Assembly (NCBI GenBank): GCA_963674835.2
Contig: CAXXKC010000002.1
Coordinates: 1,612,001 to 1,676,000, forward strand
Direction of reading: 5' to 3'
DNA: 64,000 nucleotides
Source of the DNA: G963674835 sp963674835
GTDB taxonomy: Bacteria > Planctomycetota > Planctomycetia > Pirellulales > Thermoguttaceae
The position numbers were made by a program, and so were the translations under genes. Below the pieces are notes generated by a model, which saw only the letters and a list, made by a program, of their open reading frames with translations, had not been told where the DNA came from and ran no database searches. Below are positions 45,602 through 54,608 of this stretch, one piece after another; the first letter of the stretch is position 1; each line of letters starts with the position of its first letter.

Positions 45602-46258
45602 ATGTTTCAGGTGAAAATCTGCGGGATTACGACGGTGGAGGACGCTCGGCTGGTGGCTGGAGCCGGAGTGGACGCCGTGGGGTTGAATTTCTGCACGGCG
45701 AGCTCGCGATGGATCGACCTGGATCGGGCGAGAGAGATCGTGGAGGTGTTGCCGGCGGAGATGATCAAGGTGGGGCTGTTTGTGAATGCGCCGGCGGAAG
45801 AGATGGCCGCGGTGCATGACGAGCTGGGGCTCGATTTGCTGCAATTGCACGGCGATGAGCCGCCTGAGGTGCTGGCAGAGTTGGGCGGGCGGCCTGTGAT
45901 GCGGGCGTTTCGATTGACGGACGAGGGGCTTTGGCCGATGGTCGAGTATTTGAACGCCTGTCGGGGCATGGGGTGCATGCCGCGACTGGTGCTTGTGGAC
46001 GCCTATTGTCCGAACCAGTACGGCGGTACGGGACGGACCGTGGATTGGAAGGTGGCGGCTGCGTGTCGCGCGGCATTGGAGGATGTGCCGATGGTGTTGG
46101 CGGGGGGGCTTACACCAGAGAACGTGGCTGATGCGATTCGGACGGTGCAGCCGGCGGCGGTGGATACGGCCAGCGGCGTGGAATCGTGTCCCGGGCGGAA
46201 GAATGCGCGGCGGGTGGAGCAATTCGTGGATGCAGCCCGGGGAGCGTTTGGTAGCTGA
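45602..46258 (+). CDS. trpF: TrpF, phosphoribosylanthranilate isomerase
   Basis: This 218-residue TIM-barrel enzyme converts phosphoribosylanthranilate to CdRP in tryptophan synthesis. C7 (VKICGITTVEDA) is the catalytic base and the Asp in LVLVDAYCPNQYGGTGRTVD is the acid. LAGGLTPENVADAIRTVQPA and VDTASGVESCPGRKNARRVE are family signatures. It starts 37 bp after the cyclase gene, and no other trp gene is near, so it is not in a classical trp operon here. Confidence 0.95.
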   Translation: MFQVKICGITTVEDARLVAGAGVDAVGLNFCTASSRWIDLDRAREIVEVLPAEMIKVGLFVNAPAEEMAAVHDELGLDLLQLHGDEPPEVLAELGGRPVMRAFRLTDEGLWPMVEYLNACRGMGCMPRLVLVDAYCPNQYGGTGRTVDWKVAAACRAALEDVPMVLAGGLTPENVADAIRTVQPAAVDTASGVESCPGRKNARRVEQFVDAARGAFGS

Positions 46259-46400
46259 GGGCTGCCGGGTCCCTTGTCAAGCCAGGGGATTGCCCCGTAT
46301 CATGGCGCATCGTGGCGGCGGAGTTTTCTTGCGACTTCGCGAGCCGGGCTTGGTGCCTTGTGACAGTTGAAAACGGGGGTCGAGTTTTCGTAACCCGTTG

Positions 46401-46430
46401 GCACTGCTGGACAAGCCAGCAGTGGCACCC
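46401..46430. repeat. GCACTGCTGGACAAGCCAGCAGTGGCACCC palindromic repeat, copy 2
   Basis: This is identical over 30 bp to copy 1 (22078-22107). The flanking segment gtcgagttttcgtaacccgt resembles the one at copy 1. Confidence 0.8.
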
Positions 46431-46548
46431 CAGGATCGAGATCTGACAGAGCACTGGGCGATTGGCGGAGAAAGGCGGGAAGCCGCGCGTTGGCCATGTA
46501 GCGTTCGGTAGGATGTGAATGAGGCTGGAAGCAGTGCTCAGCGTGCGG

Positions 46549-46575
46549 CCCCTCTCCCGCGAGCGGACGAGGGGA
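46549..46575. repeat. CCCCTCTCCCGC...GCGGACGAGGGG inverted repeat, copy 3
   Basis: This copy of the 17498 repeat lies 18 bp before the ribosome-binding site of ahcY. One mismatch weakens the stem. Confidence 0.72.
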
Positions 46576-46604
46576 TGTGTTGGATAATCTTCAGGAGGTT
46601 TGCC

Positions 46605-47921
46605 GTGTCCCGAGTAGAGACCAAGTTGCCATACAAGGTTGCGGATCTCTCGCTGGCCGAGTGGGGCCGTAAAGAGATTCAACTGGCCGAGAACGAGATG
46701 CCGGGGCTGATGGCCCTGCGGAAGAAGTACGGCTCGTCGAAACCGCTTACTGGCGCTCATATTGCGGGCTGTCTGCACATGACGATCGAGACAGCCGTGC
46801 TGATTGAGACCCTGGTCGAACTGGGTGCACAGGTGACCTGGAGTAGCTGCAACAAGTTCTCGACGCAGGACCATGCGGCAGCGGCGATCGCAGCGACGGG
46901 GGTTACGGTATACGCCTGGAAGGGGGAGACGGACGCCGACTACGACTGGTGCATCGAGCAGACGCTCATCTTTCCCGACGGGCAGCAGTTGGAGCTGATC
47001 GTGGATGATGGCGGCGACCTGACGGCCGTGGTTCACGGCGAGCAGTACCGGCATCTGCTGCCGGGCATTCGGGGACTGTCGGAAGAGACGACTACGGGCG
47101 TGCACCGGCTGTATCAGATGTACGCGCGCGGCGAGTTGGCGGTGCCGGCGATCAATGTGAATGACTCGGTCACGAAGAGCAAGTTCGACAACCTGTACGG
47201 CTGCCGGGAGTCGCTGGCGGACGGCATCAAGCGGGCGACCGACGTGATGGTAGCCGGGAAGGTCGTCGTGGTGTGCGGCTACGGCGACGTGGGCAAGGGG
47301 TGTGCCCACTCGATGCGGAGCTACGGCGCGCGGGTGTTGGTAACGGAGATCGATCCGATCTGCGCGTTGCAGGCGGCGATGGAAGGTTTCGAAGTGACAA
47401 CGATGGATGAGGCGGCCAGCCGGGGCAACATCTTCGTGACGGCGACGGGTTGCTGCGACATCATTCGGGCCGATCACATGGCGCGGATGCGCAACGACGC
47501 GATCGTGTGCAACATCGGGCACTTCGACGTGGAGATCGACGTGGCCGGGCTGATCGGCTATCCGGGCATCGAGAGAACGAGCATCAAGCCGTTGGTGGAC
47601 CGCTTCACGTTCCCGGACGGGCATTCGATTCTGCTGCTGGCGGAAGGGCGATTGGTGAACCTGGGCTGCGCCAGCGGGCACCCATCGTTCGTGATGTCGA
47701 ATTCGTTCACCAACCAAGTGCTGGCGCAATTGGCGTTGTGGACCGAGCCGGAGAAGTATCCGCTGGGCGTGCACACGCTTCCGAAGAAGCTCGACGAGGA
47801 AGTGGCCCGGCTTCACCTGGTCCCGCTTGGCGTGAAGCTCGAGAAGCTAACGCCGAAGCAGGCCGCGTATCTGGACATTTCTCCGGAAGGGCCGTACAAG
47901 CCGGACATTTACCGGTATTGA
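46605..47921 (+). CDS. ahcY: AhcY, S-adenosylhomocysteine hydrolase
   Basis: The product has 438 residues from GTG 46605, chosen because caggaggtttgcc stands directly before it and family members begin at this point. It cleaves SAH to adenosine and homocysteine in the methyl cycle. Landmarks are LTGAHIAGCLHMTIETAVLI, WSSCNKFSTQDHAAAAIA, the NAD loop VVVCGYGDVGKGCAHSMRSY and the C-terminal Lys/Tyr end (KPDIYRY). It lacks the ~40-residue insertion of some bacterial enzymes. It stands alone. Confidence 0.96.
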   Translation: MSRVETKLPYKVADLSLAEWGRKEIQLAENEMPGLMALRKKYGSSKPLTGAHIAGCLHMTIETAVLIETLVELGAQVTWSSCNKFSTQDHAAAAIAATGVTVYAWKGETDADYDWCIEQTLIFPDGQQLELIVDDGGDLTAVVHGEQYRHLLPGIRGLSEETTTGVHRLYQMYARGELAVPAINVNDSVTKSKFDNLYGCRESLADGIKRATDVMVAGKVVVVCGYGDVGKGCAHSMRSYGARVLVTEIDPICALQAAMEGFEVTTMDEAASRGNIFVTATGCCDIIRADHMARMRNDAIVCNIGHFDVEIDVAGLIGYPGIERTSIKPLVDRFTFPDGHSILLLAEGRLVNLGCASGHPSFVMSNSFTNQVLAQLALWTEPEKYPLGVHTLPKKLDEEVARLHLVPLGVKLEKLTPKQAAYLDISPEGPYKPDIYRY

Positions 47922-48069
47922 GGAGGAGGGATTGGGGATTGGAGGTTAGGGATTGGAGGTTGTGGCTCCGGCCTGAATGGACGTGGGCAGCTCCTTGGTT
48001 TCCTGACGGTCAGTTCCCAGTCTCTGGTCGTTGATCCTTGACTGCTAGCCCCAAAACTGTCTTCGTTCC

Positions 48070-49371
48070 ATGCCTGAGATTCAAGCCTTTCGCGGAGTGC
48101 GTTACAACCTGGGTCACGTGGGTTCGCTGAGCGACGTGATCGCCCCACCGTACGATGTGATCAGCCCGGAGTTGCAGGAGGCGCTGTACAAGAAGCATCC
48201 GTGCAACGTCATCCGGCTGATCCTCAACCGGATGGAGCCGGGCGACGACGAGGCGAACAACCGGTATCGGCGGGCGGCGCGGTTCTTGAAGAACTGGCAG
48301 GAGGAGGGCGTCCTGTTCACCGAGGCCGACCCGGCGATCTACGTGTATCACCAGGTGTTCCAGGCCGAAGGGACCGAGTACACACGGCGGGGCTTCATGG
48401 CTCGGCTGCGGCTGCACCGGTTCGGCGAAGGCGTGGTGTTCCCGCACGAAGAGACGCTGAGCGGTCCGAAGATCGACCGGCTGATGCTGACCACGGTGTG
48501 CAAGGCGAACCTGAGTCAGATCTTTGGGCTGTATCCGGACCCGGAGCAAGTGGCCCAGGAGCTGCTGGAAACGGCCGTGGCGGGAGCCGCACCGTTGGAG
48601 GCGGTGGACCATCTGGGCGTGATCCATCGGCTGTGGCCGGTCTCGGACGTGTCGGTCATCGCGGCGGTGGCGGCGGCGATGGGGCCCAAGCCGATCTTCA
48701 TCGCCGATGGTCATCATCGCTATGAGACGGCGTGCAACTACCGCGATCAGCTCGGCGACATGGGTGTGTTGACGCCCGAGCATCCGGCGAACTATGTGCT
48801 GATGATGTGCATTGGGATGGAGGACCCGGGGCTGGTCGTGTTGCCGACGCACCGCTTGTTCCGCAATCTGCCGGACATGACGGCCGGGGACTTGGCGGAG
48901 AAGCTGGGCGAGTGTTTCCGGACGGAGGCGGCAGGGGAGGGACCGGACCAGGCGCCCGCGGTTTGGGAAGACATCGAGACGTCGAGCGATCAGGGCTCGA
49001 TCGGGCTGTTTACCCGGAAGGATCAGCAGTGGACCATCGCGCGGATCACCGAGGCCGGGCGCGCGAAGATGGCCGAGGTGGCGCAGGACCACAATGAGGA
49101 ATGGCGAGGGCTGGGCGTGAGCATTCTGCATCGGCTGCTAGTCGACACGCTGCTGGCTCCGCCGGAACCGGTGGAAACGAAGTACGTGCACCTGGTCGAC
49201 GAGGTAGTCGAGGGGCTGCGCTCGGGCGAGTATCCGCTGGCCGCCCTGGTAATGCCGGCGACGGTGGACCACATTCGGGCCATCAGTCTGCAAGGTGAGC
49301 GGATGCCGGCGAAGAGCACGTATTTCTACCCGAAGCTGCTGAGCGGGTTGGTGATCAATCCGCTGGAGTAG
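48070..49371 (+). CDS. DUF1015-family protein
   Basis: This 433-residue protein starts MPEIQAFRGVRYNLGHVGSL and continues DVIAPPYDVISPELQEALYK, a clear DUF1015 opening. The central ARLRLHRFGEGVVFPHEETL, IADGHHRYETACNYRDQL and MMCIGMEDPGLVVLPTHRLF blocks are also conserved in the family. Some family members have been proposed to be kinase-like, including a SerK-type serine kinase in archaea. I do not assign a reaction. It lies 148 bp after ahcY on the same strand, and shared regulation is possible only. Confidence 0.88.
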   Translation: MPEIQAFRGVRYNLGHVGSLSDVIAPPYDVISPELQEALYKKHPCNVIRLILNRMEPGDDEANNRYRRAARFLKNWQEEGVLFTEADPAIYVYHQVFQAEGTEYTRRGFMARLRLHRFGEGVVFPHEETLSGPKIDRLMLTTVCKANLSQIFGLYPDPEQVAQELLETAVAGAAPLEAVDHLGVIHRLWPVSDVSVIAAVAAAMGPKPIFIADGHHRYETACNYRDQLGDMGVLTPEHPANYVLMMCIGMEDPGLVVLPTHRLFRNLPDMTAGDLAEKLGECFRTEAAGEGPDQAPAVWEDIETSSDQGSIGLFTRKDQQWTIARITEAGRAKMAEVAQDHNEEWRGLGVSILHRLLVDTLLAPPEPVETKYVHLVDEVVEGLRSGEYPLAALVMPATVDHIRAISLQGERMPAKSTYFYPKLLSGLVINPLE

Positions 49372-49457
49372 TGGGAAAGCTGACAGCGGAAAGCGGCAGG
49401 TGCTGGGGTTGTTCTTGCCCTGGTTGATCGCTTGGTTCGCGTGGTGAGCGGGGAGCG

Positions 49458-49967
49458 ATGCTCGTGGAAGACTCGGACGCAGCCGTGGTGTCGAGTGTGC
49501 CGGCCCGGCAGAGGCTTCAGTTTGGGCTGCGGACTTTGCTGATCGTGATGACGGGTTTCGCCGTGTTGCTGTCGGCGCTGTTTGCGGGTCCGATTGCGGC
49601 GTCGTTGCTTGTGGAGGTGGCGGTGATCCTGGCCGCGCCCATGTGCTTGACGGTGGGGATTGTGTATGGGCGGGGCTATCTGCGGACGTTCTGCATCGGC
49701 GGCGTCTTTCCTTGCGGCTCGATCGCCCTGGGCACGAGCTTTTACGTACTTCCGGAGATCATATATGCCTTGCCGTCGGGTGGATTCTGGACTGAGATTG
49801 GGAACGATGACACGTTGGCGAAACTCGTGATCGCGATTGGCATTGTCATTGGCATCCTGGTTACGTTGGCGTTTGGGGCCGCGGCGTGCGGGGTGAGGTG
49901 GCTGATCGAGCGGCAGAACCGGGTGACCACCGAGGACGAGTCGCCTTCGACCGCGTGCGAGGGGTGA
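49458..49967 (+). CDS. membrane hypothetical protein
   Basis: This 169-residue protein has the segment RLQFGLRTLLIVMTGFAVLL near the N-terminus, a motif often seen in planctomycete membrane proteins. Further helices are IAASLLVEVAVILAAPMCLT, SIALGTSFYVLPEIIYALPS and IAIGIVIGILVTLAFGAAAC. A ggggagcg stands ahead of the ATG. It ends 9 bp before the first parS site. No function can be given. Confidence 0.7.
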   Translation: MLVEDSDAAVVSSVPARQRLQFGLRTLLIVMTGFAVLLSALFAGPIAASLLVEVAVILAAPMCLTVGIVYGRGYLRTFCIGGVFPCGSIALGTSFYVLPEIIYALPSGGFWTEIGNDDTLAKLVIAIGIVIGILVTLAFGAAACGVRWLIERQNRVTTEDESPSTACEG

Positions 49968-49975
49968 CCCTGCTG

Positions 49976-49991
49976 CGTTTCACGTGAAACC
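49976..49991. promoter_or_regulatory. parS centromere-like site 1
   Basis: CGTTTCACGTGAAACC contains the perfect 14-bp palindrome GTTTCACGTGAAAC, which is the core of the bacterial chromosomal parS consensus (TGTTNCACGTGAAACA). It lies 255 bp upstream of parA and 51 bp from an equivalent site. Confidence 0.93.
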
Positions 49992-50026
49992 GGGCTGGAT
50001 AGAGTCTGGCGGTCGGGGAACTGGGG

Positions 50027-50042
50027 TGTTTCACGTGAAACG
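50027..50042. promoter_or_regulatory. parS centromere-like site 2
   Basis: TGTTTCACGTGAAACG matches the 16-bp parS consensus at 15 positions. The palindrome core is identical to site 1. It lies 204 bp upstream of the parA start. Confidence 0.95.
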
Positions 50043-50246
50043 GGGAGGGAGTAGTGGCTGGTGGCCGGTGGGAAAGCGGAAATCGGAGAGCGGAAAGCGG
50101 ACAAAAGGGGGTTTGATCGCGCACTTGTCACTGTCCACTTCTCACTACCCGCTTTTCACTTCCCACTTCTCACTTCCCACTACTGACAGGCATTGCTACA
50201 ATCCCGCCGCGAAATTTTGCGCACCGACGTGGCAAGGAGGCCTGTC

Positions 50247-50990
50247 GTGGGGCGGACGCTCTGCGTTGTCAACCAGAAGGGGGGGGTAGGCAAGACTACC
50301 ACGGCCATCAATTTGGCCGTTGGTTTGGCGAAGTCTGGCGCGCAGACCCTGCTGGTTGACCTGGATCCGCAGTGCAACGCAACGACCGGGCTGGGGGAGG
50401 AACCGACCGCGGAGCATCCGTTGGCCGTCGGCGCGCCGTTGCGCCAGGCGGCTGTGGCGAGCGGAACGCCGGGGTTGGATCTGTTGCCAGGCAGCCGGAG
50501 CTTTCGCAATGTGGACGCGATGGCTCGGGCCGACAGCAGCCAGGCGGTGCAGTTGCGTCATCATCTTTGTGGCGGGCTTAGCTCGTACGATTTCGTGCTC
50601 ATCGACTGTCCGCCATCGCTGGGCCAGTTGACCCGAACGGCGTTGGCCAGCTCGACCGAAGTGCTGATGCCGATCCAGTGCGAGTATTTTGCAATGGAAG
50701 GGTTGGCGCAGATGATCGAAGTGATCCGACAGGTAATCGAGGAGAAGCACAGCCTGGAGTTTGGCGGGATCGTGTTGACGATGTACGACCACACGTTGGA
50801 GCTTACCGGCGAGGTGGAGCAAGAGGTGCGGGATTTCTTCGGCGAGATTGTGTATCAGACAGTCATCCCCCGTGATGTGGCGGTTGCCGAATCGCCCAGC
50901 CACGGTCTATCGGTCATCGACTATGCGCCCCGGGCGCGCGGCGCGCGGGCGTATGTGGAATTGTGCATGGAGGTACTCGAACGTGACTAA
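50247..50990 (+). CDS. parA: ParA/Soj chromosome-partitioning ATPase
   Basis: From GTG 50247 (ribosome-binding site aaggagg five bp upstream) the product has 247 residues. The deviant Walker A is VNQKGGVGKTTTAINLAV, with the A' motif LLVDLDPQCNATTG and Walker B FVLIDCPPSLGQLT. It drives movement of the ParB-parS complex. parB overlaps its end by 8 bp and two parS sites lie just upstream. The frame is open upstream to 50193, but the chosen start fits both the ribosome-binding site and family length. Confidence 0.96.
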   Translation: MGRTLCVVNQKGGVGKTTTAINLAVGLAKSGAQTLLVDLDPQCNATTGLGEEPTAEHPLAVGAPLRQAAVASGTPGLDLLPGSRSFRNVDAMARADSSQAVQLRHHLCGGLSSYDFVLIDCPPSLGQLTRTALASSTEVLMPIQCEYFAMEGLAQMIEVIRQVIEEKHSLEFGGIVLTMYDHTLELTGEVEQEVRDFFGEIVYQTVIPRDVAVAESPSHGLSVIDYAPRARGARAYVELCMEVLERD

Positions 50991-52047
50991 GGAACGACGC
51001 TTGGGACGTGGATTGGAGGCCCTGTTGGGGCGAGCGCCCGGCACGGCGGGCGCGGCGGGGCAGTCGCCATCGCAAGAGCCCACGGCGAGGCAGCATGCCG
51101 AGGACAAGCCCTATGGAGGGGCTGTCGACCAAATCTACGGGGTGGACCATGCGTACGCGTCTTCGGCAGCCGTTCCGACGGAACCGGAGGAGGAGCCGGT
51201 TGAGGAAGCGCCGGCCATGTTGCGTTTGGACGAGATTGAGCACAACCCATATCAGCCCCGGCAGGACTTCGGTGCGGCTGAGATCGAGGAATTGGCCGGT
51301 AGCTTGAGCAGCCACGGACTGTTGCAGCCGATCGTGGTCCGCGAGGTGGGCGACCGCTATCAGTTGGTGGCGGGCGAGCGGCGGCTGCGCGCGGCGGCGA
51401 AGGCGGGCTGGACCGAAGTGCCGGTCACGGTCATCGAGGCCGACGAGCGGGAGATGGCCGAGTTGGCCATCATCGAGAACGTTCATCGGAAGGACCTGAA
51501 CGCGTTGGAAAAGGCGGCCTCGTTTCAGCGGTACTTGCAGGAGTATGGCTGCACGCAGGAGGAACTGGCCTCGCGGCTGCACCTGGACCGATCGACGATC
51601 GCCAATCTGATCCGGCTGTTGGAATTGCCCGGCCCGATCCAGGACGCGGTGCGCCAGGGGAAGATCACGCAGGGACACGCGCGGGCGATGCTGCCGCTGG
51701 GTGAGGAGCGTGAGCAGGTCAAGCTGTGCGAGCGGATTCAGCAAGAAGGGATGAGTGTTCGGCAGACGGAGTCGTATGTGCAGGAGACGATCGATCGGGC
51801 CGACGCCGAGCCGCTGAGCCTGATCGGCCGCGACGGGCGACGCCGCTCGGGCAGGACGACGAACGAGCACTTGGCGGCGCTGGAACAGGAGTTCCGCGCG
51901 GCGCTGGGCTTGAAGGTCAAGCTCACCAATAACGCCCGGGGCCGCGGCAAGCTGGTCATCCAGTTCGGCAGCCATGAGGATTTTGAGCGGCTGCGGGAGC
52001 ACGTTTGCGGTCCGGCGAGTCCTAGCGTGCAAGCGCGGGTGGGATGA
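50983..52047 (+). CDS. parB: ParB/Spo0J centromere-binding CTPase
   Basis: The product has 354 residues from GTG 50983, with ggagg upstream inside parA. It starts KERRLGRGLEALLG, a typical ParB N-terminus. A variable linker follows, then the CTP-binding ParB/Srx domain (IEHNPYQPRQDFGAAEIEEL, YQLVAGERRLRAAAKAGW, AIIENVHRKDLNALEKAASF), the HTH (YGCTQEELASRLHLDRSTIA) and the C-terminal dimerisation part (VKLTNNARGRGKLVIQFGSH). It binds parS and spreads. Confidence 0.95.
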   Translation: MTKERRLGRGLEALLGRAPGTAGAAGQSPSQEPTARQHAEDKPYGGAVDQIYGVDHAYASSAAVPTEPEEEPVEEAPAMLRLDEIEHNPYQPRQDFGAAEIEELAGSLSSHGLLQPIVVREVGDRYQLVAGERRLRAAAKAGWTEVPVTVIEADEREMAELAIIENVHRKDLNALEKAASFQRYLQEYGCTQEELASRLHLDRSTIANLIRLLELPGPIQDAVRQGKITQGHARAMLPLGEEREQVKLCERIQQEGMSVRQTESYVQETIDRADAEPLSLIGRDGRRRSGRTTNEHLAALEQEFRAALGLKVKLTNNARGRGKLVIQFGSHEDFERLREHVCGPASPSVQARVG

Positions 52048-52243
52048 CGGGCCGATGCCTCCCCGCCGGAGGTGTTATTTGACAAGGTAGCATTCACCGG
52101 TGAGGCGAGGGACGCTCGGGGTTGGACGAAGGCCAGTTGCAGGGCATAGTTGGCGTCGAGATTGTCTTGGTGGGGGGCGATTTGCCAGAGAGGGGCTAAG
52201 AAGATACGATAGGCTTTGGCCGTCTTGGATGAGGCGGCGGATG

Positions 52244-52318
52244 CGGGGCGTGGCGCAGTCTGGCTAGCGCGCCTGCTTTGGGAGCAGGAAGTCGAAGGTT
52301 CGAATCCTTTCGCCCCGA
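52244..52318 (+). tRNA. tRNA-Pro (anticodon UGG)
   Basis: The 75-nt gene has acceptor CGGGGCG pairing with CGCCCCG. The anticodon arm is CCTGC-TTTGGGA-GCAGG with TGG at 52279-52281. The T-arm is GAAGG-TTCGAAT-CCTTT, and the discriminator base is A. The CCA end is not encoded (the next bases are CTT). The D-arm region GCGCAGTCTGGCTAGCGC is typical of tRNA-Pro. Confidence 0.96.
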
Positions 52319-52803
52319 CTTGTTGTAAATACAGCCGAAATCAGAACTTAGATTACCTGCCGGCGGTCGGCAGTGCGGCCTGTTTTGCTCTGAAGATCCG
52401 GTGACTGCCGGATTCCGGGGTGAGTCGAGGGTGCACGTTTGCCGCGGACCTTCTACGCGTGTCGGGCGACTGACGATTGTTCGGCACCTGCTTGCGCGAT
52501 TCGGTGCGGCATCGGGCATGCCACCCGATGGTGTCGCGATAGAGGTTCAACTCCTGCACATGAGGATGGCGGCGCAGATCGACAACACCCTCCACAAGAA
52601 GGTGGCTGGATTTGTCCGGGCGTATTTGGATGCCGGCAACGGGGATGATACGGGGGAACGGCAAGACCGATTGCGCTGGGTGTGCGTTGGGCTGGAATGG
52701 CTGCTCGATCGGCTGTTGAAAGGGTGTGAGGGATGGTCTCCAGGCTTCATGGTAGACGGCATTCTCCCGGAGTCGGTGATCGTTGTCTCACAAGACGAGC
52801 TAG

Positions 52804-54294
52804 CAGCCTGTTGAAAATCTCGGGTTAATCGGTATCATGCGGCGGTTCTGGGGGTGTGGAACACCTTGGGTCGCGCAAAAGGGAATCGAACATGGCTTTG
52901 GGTCGTGGGCCGGAACAGCGGCAGGAGGAATTCTGGGTCGCCTGGCGGGACGTGCCGCGATCGGCGGGCCATCCGTTCTATCAGCGGTTGCAACAACTTC
53001 TCCGCAAGGCGGACTTCGACGAGTTCGTCGAGGATCTCTGCGAACCCTACTACGCCGAAGGCGGTCGCCGGTCGATCCCGCCGGGCCGCTACTTCCGCAT
53101 GCTGTTCGTCGGATATTTTGAAGGGATCGACTCGCAGCGAGGCATCGCCTGGCGCTGTTCTGACAGCCTTTCGCTGCGGGAGTTCCTGGGCTTGGAGCCC
53201 ACGGAAGCCGTGCCGGACCATTCCAGCCTCACGCGCATTCGGCAACGACTGCCCGAGTCGGTCCACGAGCAGGTATTTGTGTATATCCTGGAGATCGCCT
53301 CGCGGAAGAACCTCCTGCGGGGCAAGTCCGTGGCGGTGGACTCCACGACGCTGGAAGCCAACGCGGCGATGAAGTCGATCGTCCGCAGAGACACCGGCGA
53401 GGACTGGAAGCAATACTTGCGGCGATTGGCCGAGGAAGCGGGCATCGAGAACCCGACCGACGAGGACTTGCGGCGTTTCGACAAAGATCGCAACAAGAAA
53501 GGAGACAAGAAGGTCTCCAACGACCAGTGGCAATCGCCCGCAGATCCCGATAGCCGCATCGCCAAGATGAAGGACGGTCGCACGCACTTGGCCTACAAAG
53601 CCGAACACGTGGTGGATCTGGAGAGCGAATTCGTGTTGGCTGCGACGGTCTACACGGCCGATCAGGGAGATTCGCAGACGTTGATTCCCAGCGTGCTTGA
53701 GGCTCAAGATCATCTGGACGAAGCCGACGGGAAGAGAGACATCCACAACGCGGTTACCGACAAAGGCTACTACTCGACCGAGAACTTGGTGGCGCTGGGG
53801 CGGGATCATCACATTCGCGCATACATTCCGGAGCCGAAATTCAAGAGCCATCGCTGCTGGACGGCCCAGCCGGCCGAGTATCGCCGGGCGGCCTATGCGA
53901 ATCGAAAGCGCACCCGAGGCAAGCGAGGCCGACGTTTGGGCCGACTGCGGAGTGAGCGTGTGGAACGGAGCTTCGCGCACGTGTGCGACACCGGCGGAGC
54001 GAGGCGAACCTGGCTGCGAGGCCTGGTGAACGTAAGCAAACGGTACCTGATCCAGGTGGCGGCGCGGAACCTGGGCCTGTTGGTGCGCAAGCTGTTCGGC
54101 ATGGGCAAGCCGCGGTGCCTTCAAGGGCTTTGCGGTCTTTTGTGCGCTGTGCATCTTGCCTTGATTGACCTCCGAAAACGCTTTGCGGCCTCGGGCGCGC
54201 TGGCGTGGTGTCCCCACCCGATTCACCGCCAGATGGTCGAACGCCGTGTTACTAACTCGATCTGCGACCGAACTGTGAGCTTTTCAACGGGCTG
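52804..54294 (+). mobile_element. IS1182-like insertion sequence, 4-bp CTAG target duplication
   Basis: The element is 1491 bp and bounded by inverted repeats: left CAGCCTGTTGAAAATCTCGG; right, read inward on the other strand, CAGCCCGTTGAAAAGCTCAC. CTAG stands on both sides (52800-52803 and 54295-54298). Removing the IS and one CTAG restores an open frame across the junction, which verifies the ends. The family label rests on the transposase type, and I cannot check it against an IS database. Confidence 0.88.
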
Positions 54295-54298
54295 CTAG
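52892..54298 (+). CDS. tnp: IS1182-like DDE transposase
   Basis: The 468-residue product starts at ATG 52892 (aaaaggg upstream). Residues 43-60 (DEFVEDLCEPYYAEGGRRSI) and PGRYFRMLFVGYFEGIDSQR form the DUF772-like domain. The DDE triad is D150 (VAVDSTTLEAN), D290 (VTDKGYYSTENL) and E358 (VERSFAHVCDTGG). It looks intact. The stop codon TAG (54296-54298) is made by the CTAG target duplication, not by the element itself. The longer open frame from 52856 is less likely. Confidence 0.9.
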   Translation: MALGRGPEQRQEEFWVAWRDVPRSAGHPFYQRLQQLLRKADFDEFVEDLCEPYYAEGGRRSIPPGRYFRMLFVGYFEGIDSQRGIAWRCSDSLSLREFLGLEPTEAVPDHSSLTRIRQRLPESVHEQVFVYILEIASRKNLLRGKSVAVDSTTLEANAAMKSIVRRDTGEDWKQYLRRLAEEAGIENPTDEDLRRFDKDRNKKGDKKVSNDQWQSPADPDSRIAKMKDGRTHLAYKAEHVVDLESEFVLAATVYTADQGDSQTLIPSVLEAQDHLDEADGKRDIHNAVTDKGYYSTENLVALGRDHHIRAYIPEPKFKSHRCWTAQPAEYRRAAYANRKRTRGKRGRRLGRLRSERVERSFAHVCDTGGARRTWLRGLVNVSKRYLIQVAARNLGLLVRKLFGMGKPRCLQGLCGLLCAVHLALIDLRKRFAASGALAWCPHPIHRQMVERRVTNSICDRTVSFSTGC

Positions 54299-54608
54299 AG
54301 GTTCGCGGGCTCGCGATATGGGCGGAGGTGGAACCATGGCGTCCGTGGATTGAACCGTTCGGCGGGTCCGTGAGGATTACTCCAGGTGGCGATGCCGTCA
54401 CAGGGTTTCGATTGCAGTTTGCAGATGCAGATCGGGGATTGGGAAAAGTCGAATACCAACGGCGTCGCAAATCTCTGCCCTGGGACGCAGACCGAAGGTG
54501 GTTGTTCGTCTTCTGTGGTCCGGCCAGCAGCTAGCAGCCACATGGTCCTGCTTCGCAGGATCGGCTGACGGTTAATTGGCCCCGTTGGGGGATTTGAAAA
54601 CGCGGCTG

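Larger units (their letters stand above)
46259..46604. other. gene-free stretch upstream of ahcY
   Basis: This 346-bp region carries two repeat elements (46401-46430 and 46549-46575). I looked for an S-adenosylhomocysteine riboswitch and could not identify one. The ribosome-binding site of ahcY (aggagg, 46593-46598) is clear. Confidence 0.55.
52401..54534 (+). pseudogene. hypothetical gene split by the IS element; rejoinable in frame
   Basis: The left part (52401-52799) codes for about 133 residues including ALARFG-like and WVCVGLEWLLDRLLKGCEGW segments, and then runs into the IS and stops within its terminal repeat (52812-52814). The right part (54295-54534) continues ELEVRGLAIWAEVEPWRPWI and DRRWLFVFCGPASS to a TAG. 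If the IS with one CTAG copy is removed, codon CTA joins GAG exactly and a 212-residue protein results. The start is unsure: GTG 52401 or ATG 52518. I do not recognise the family. Confidence 0.82.

Noticed and set aside
46259..46604. S-adenosylhomocysteine riboswitch upstream of ahcY
   Set aside because: I could not find a matching pseudoknot. The structured parts are dispersed repeats also found elsewhere, at 22.1 kb and 17.5 kb.
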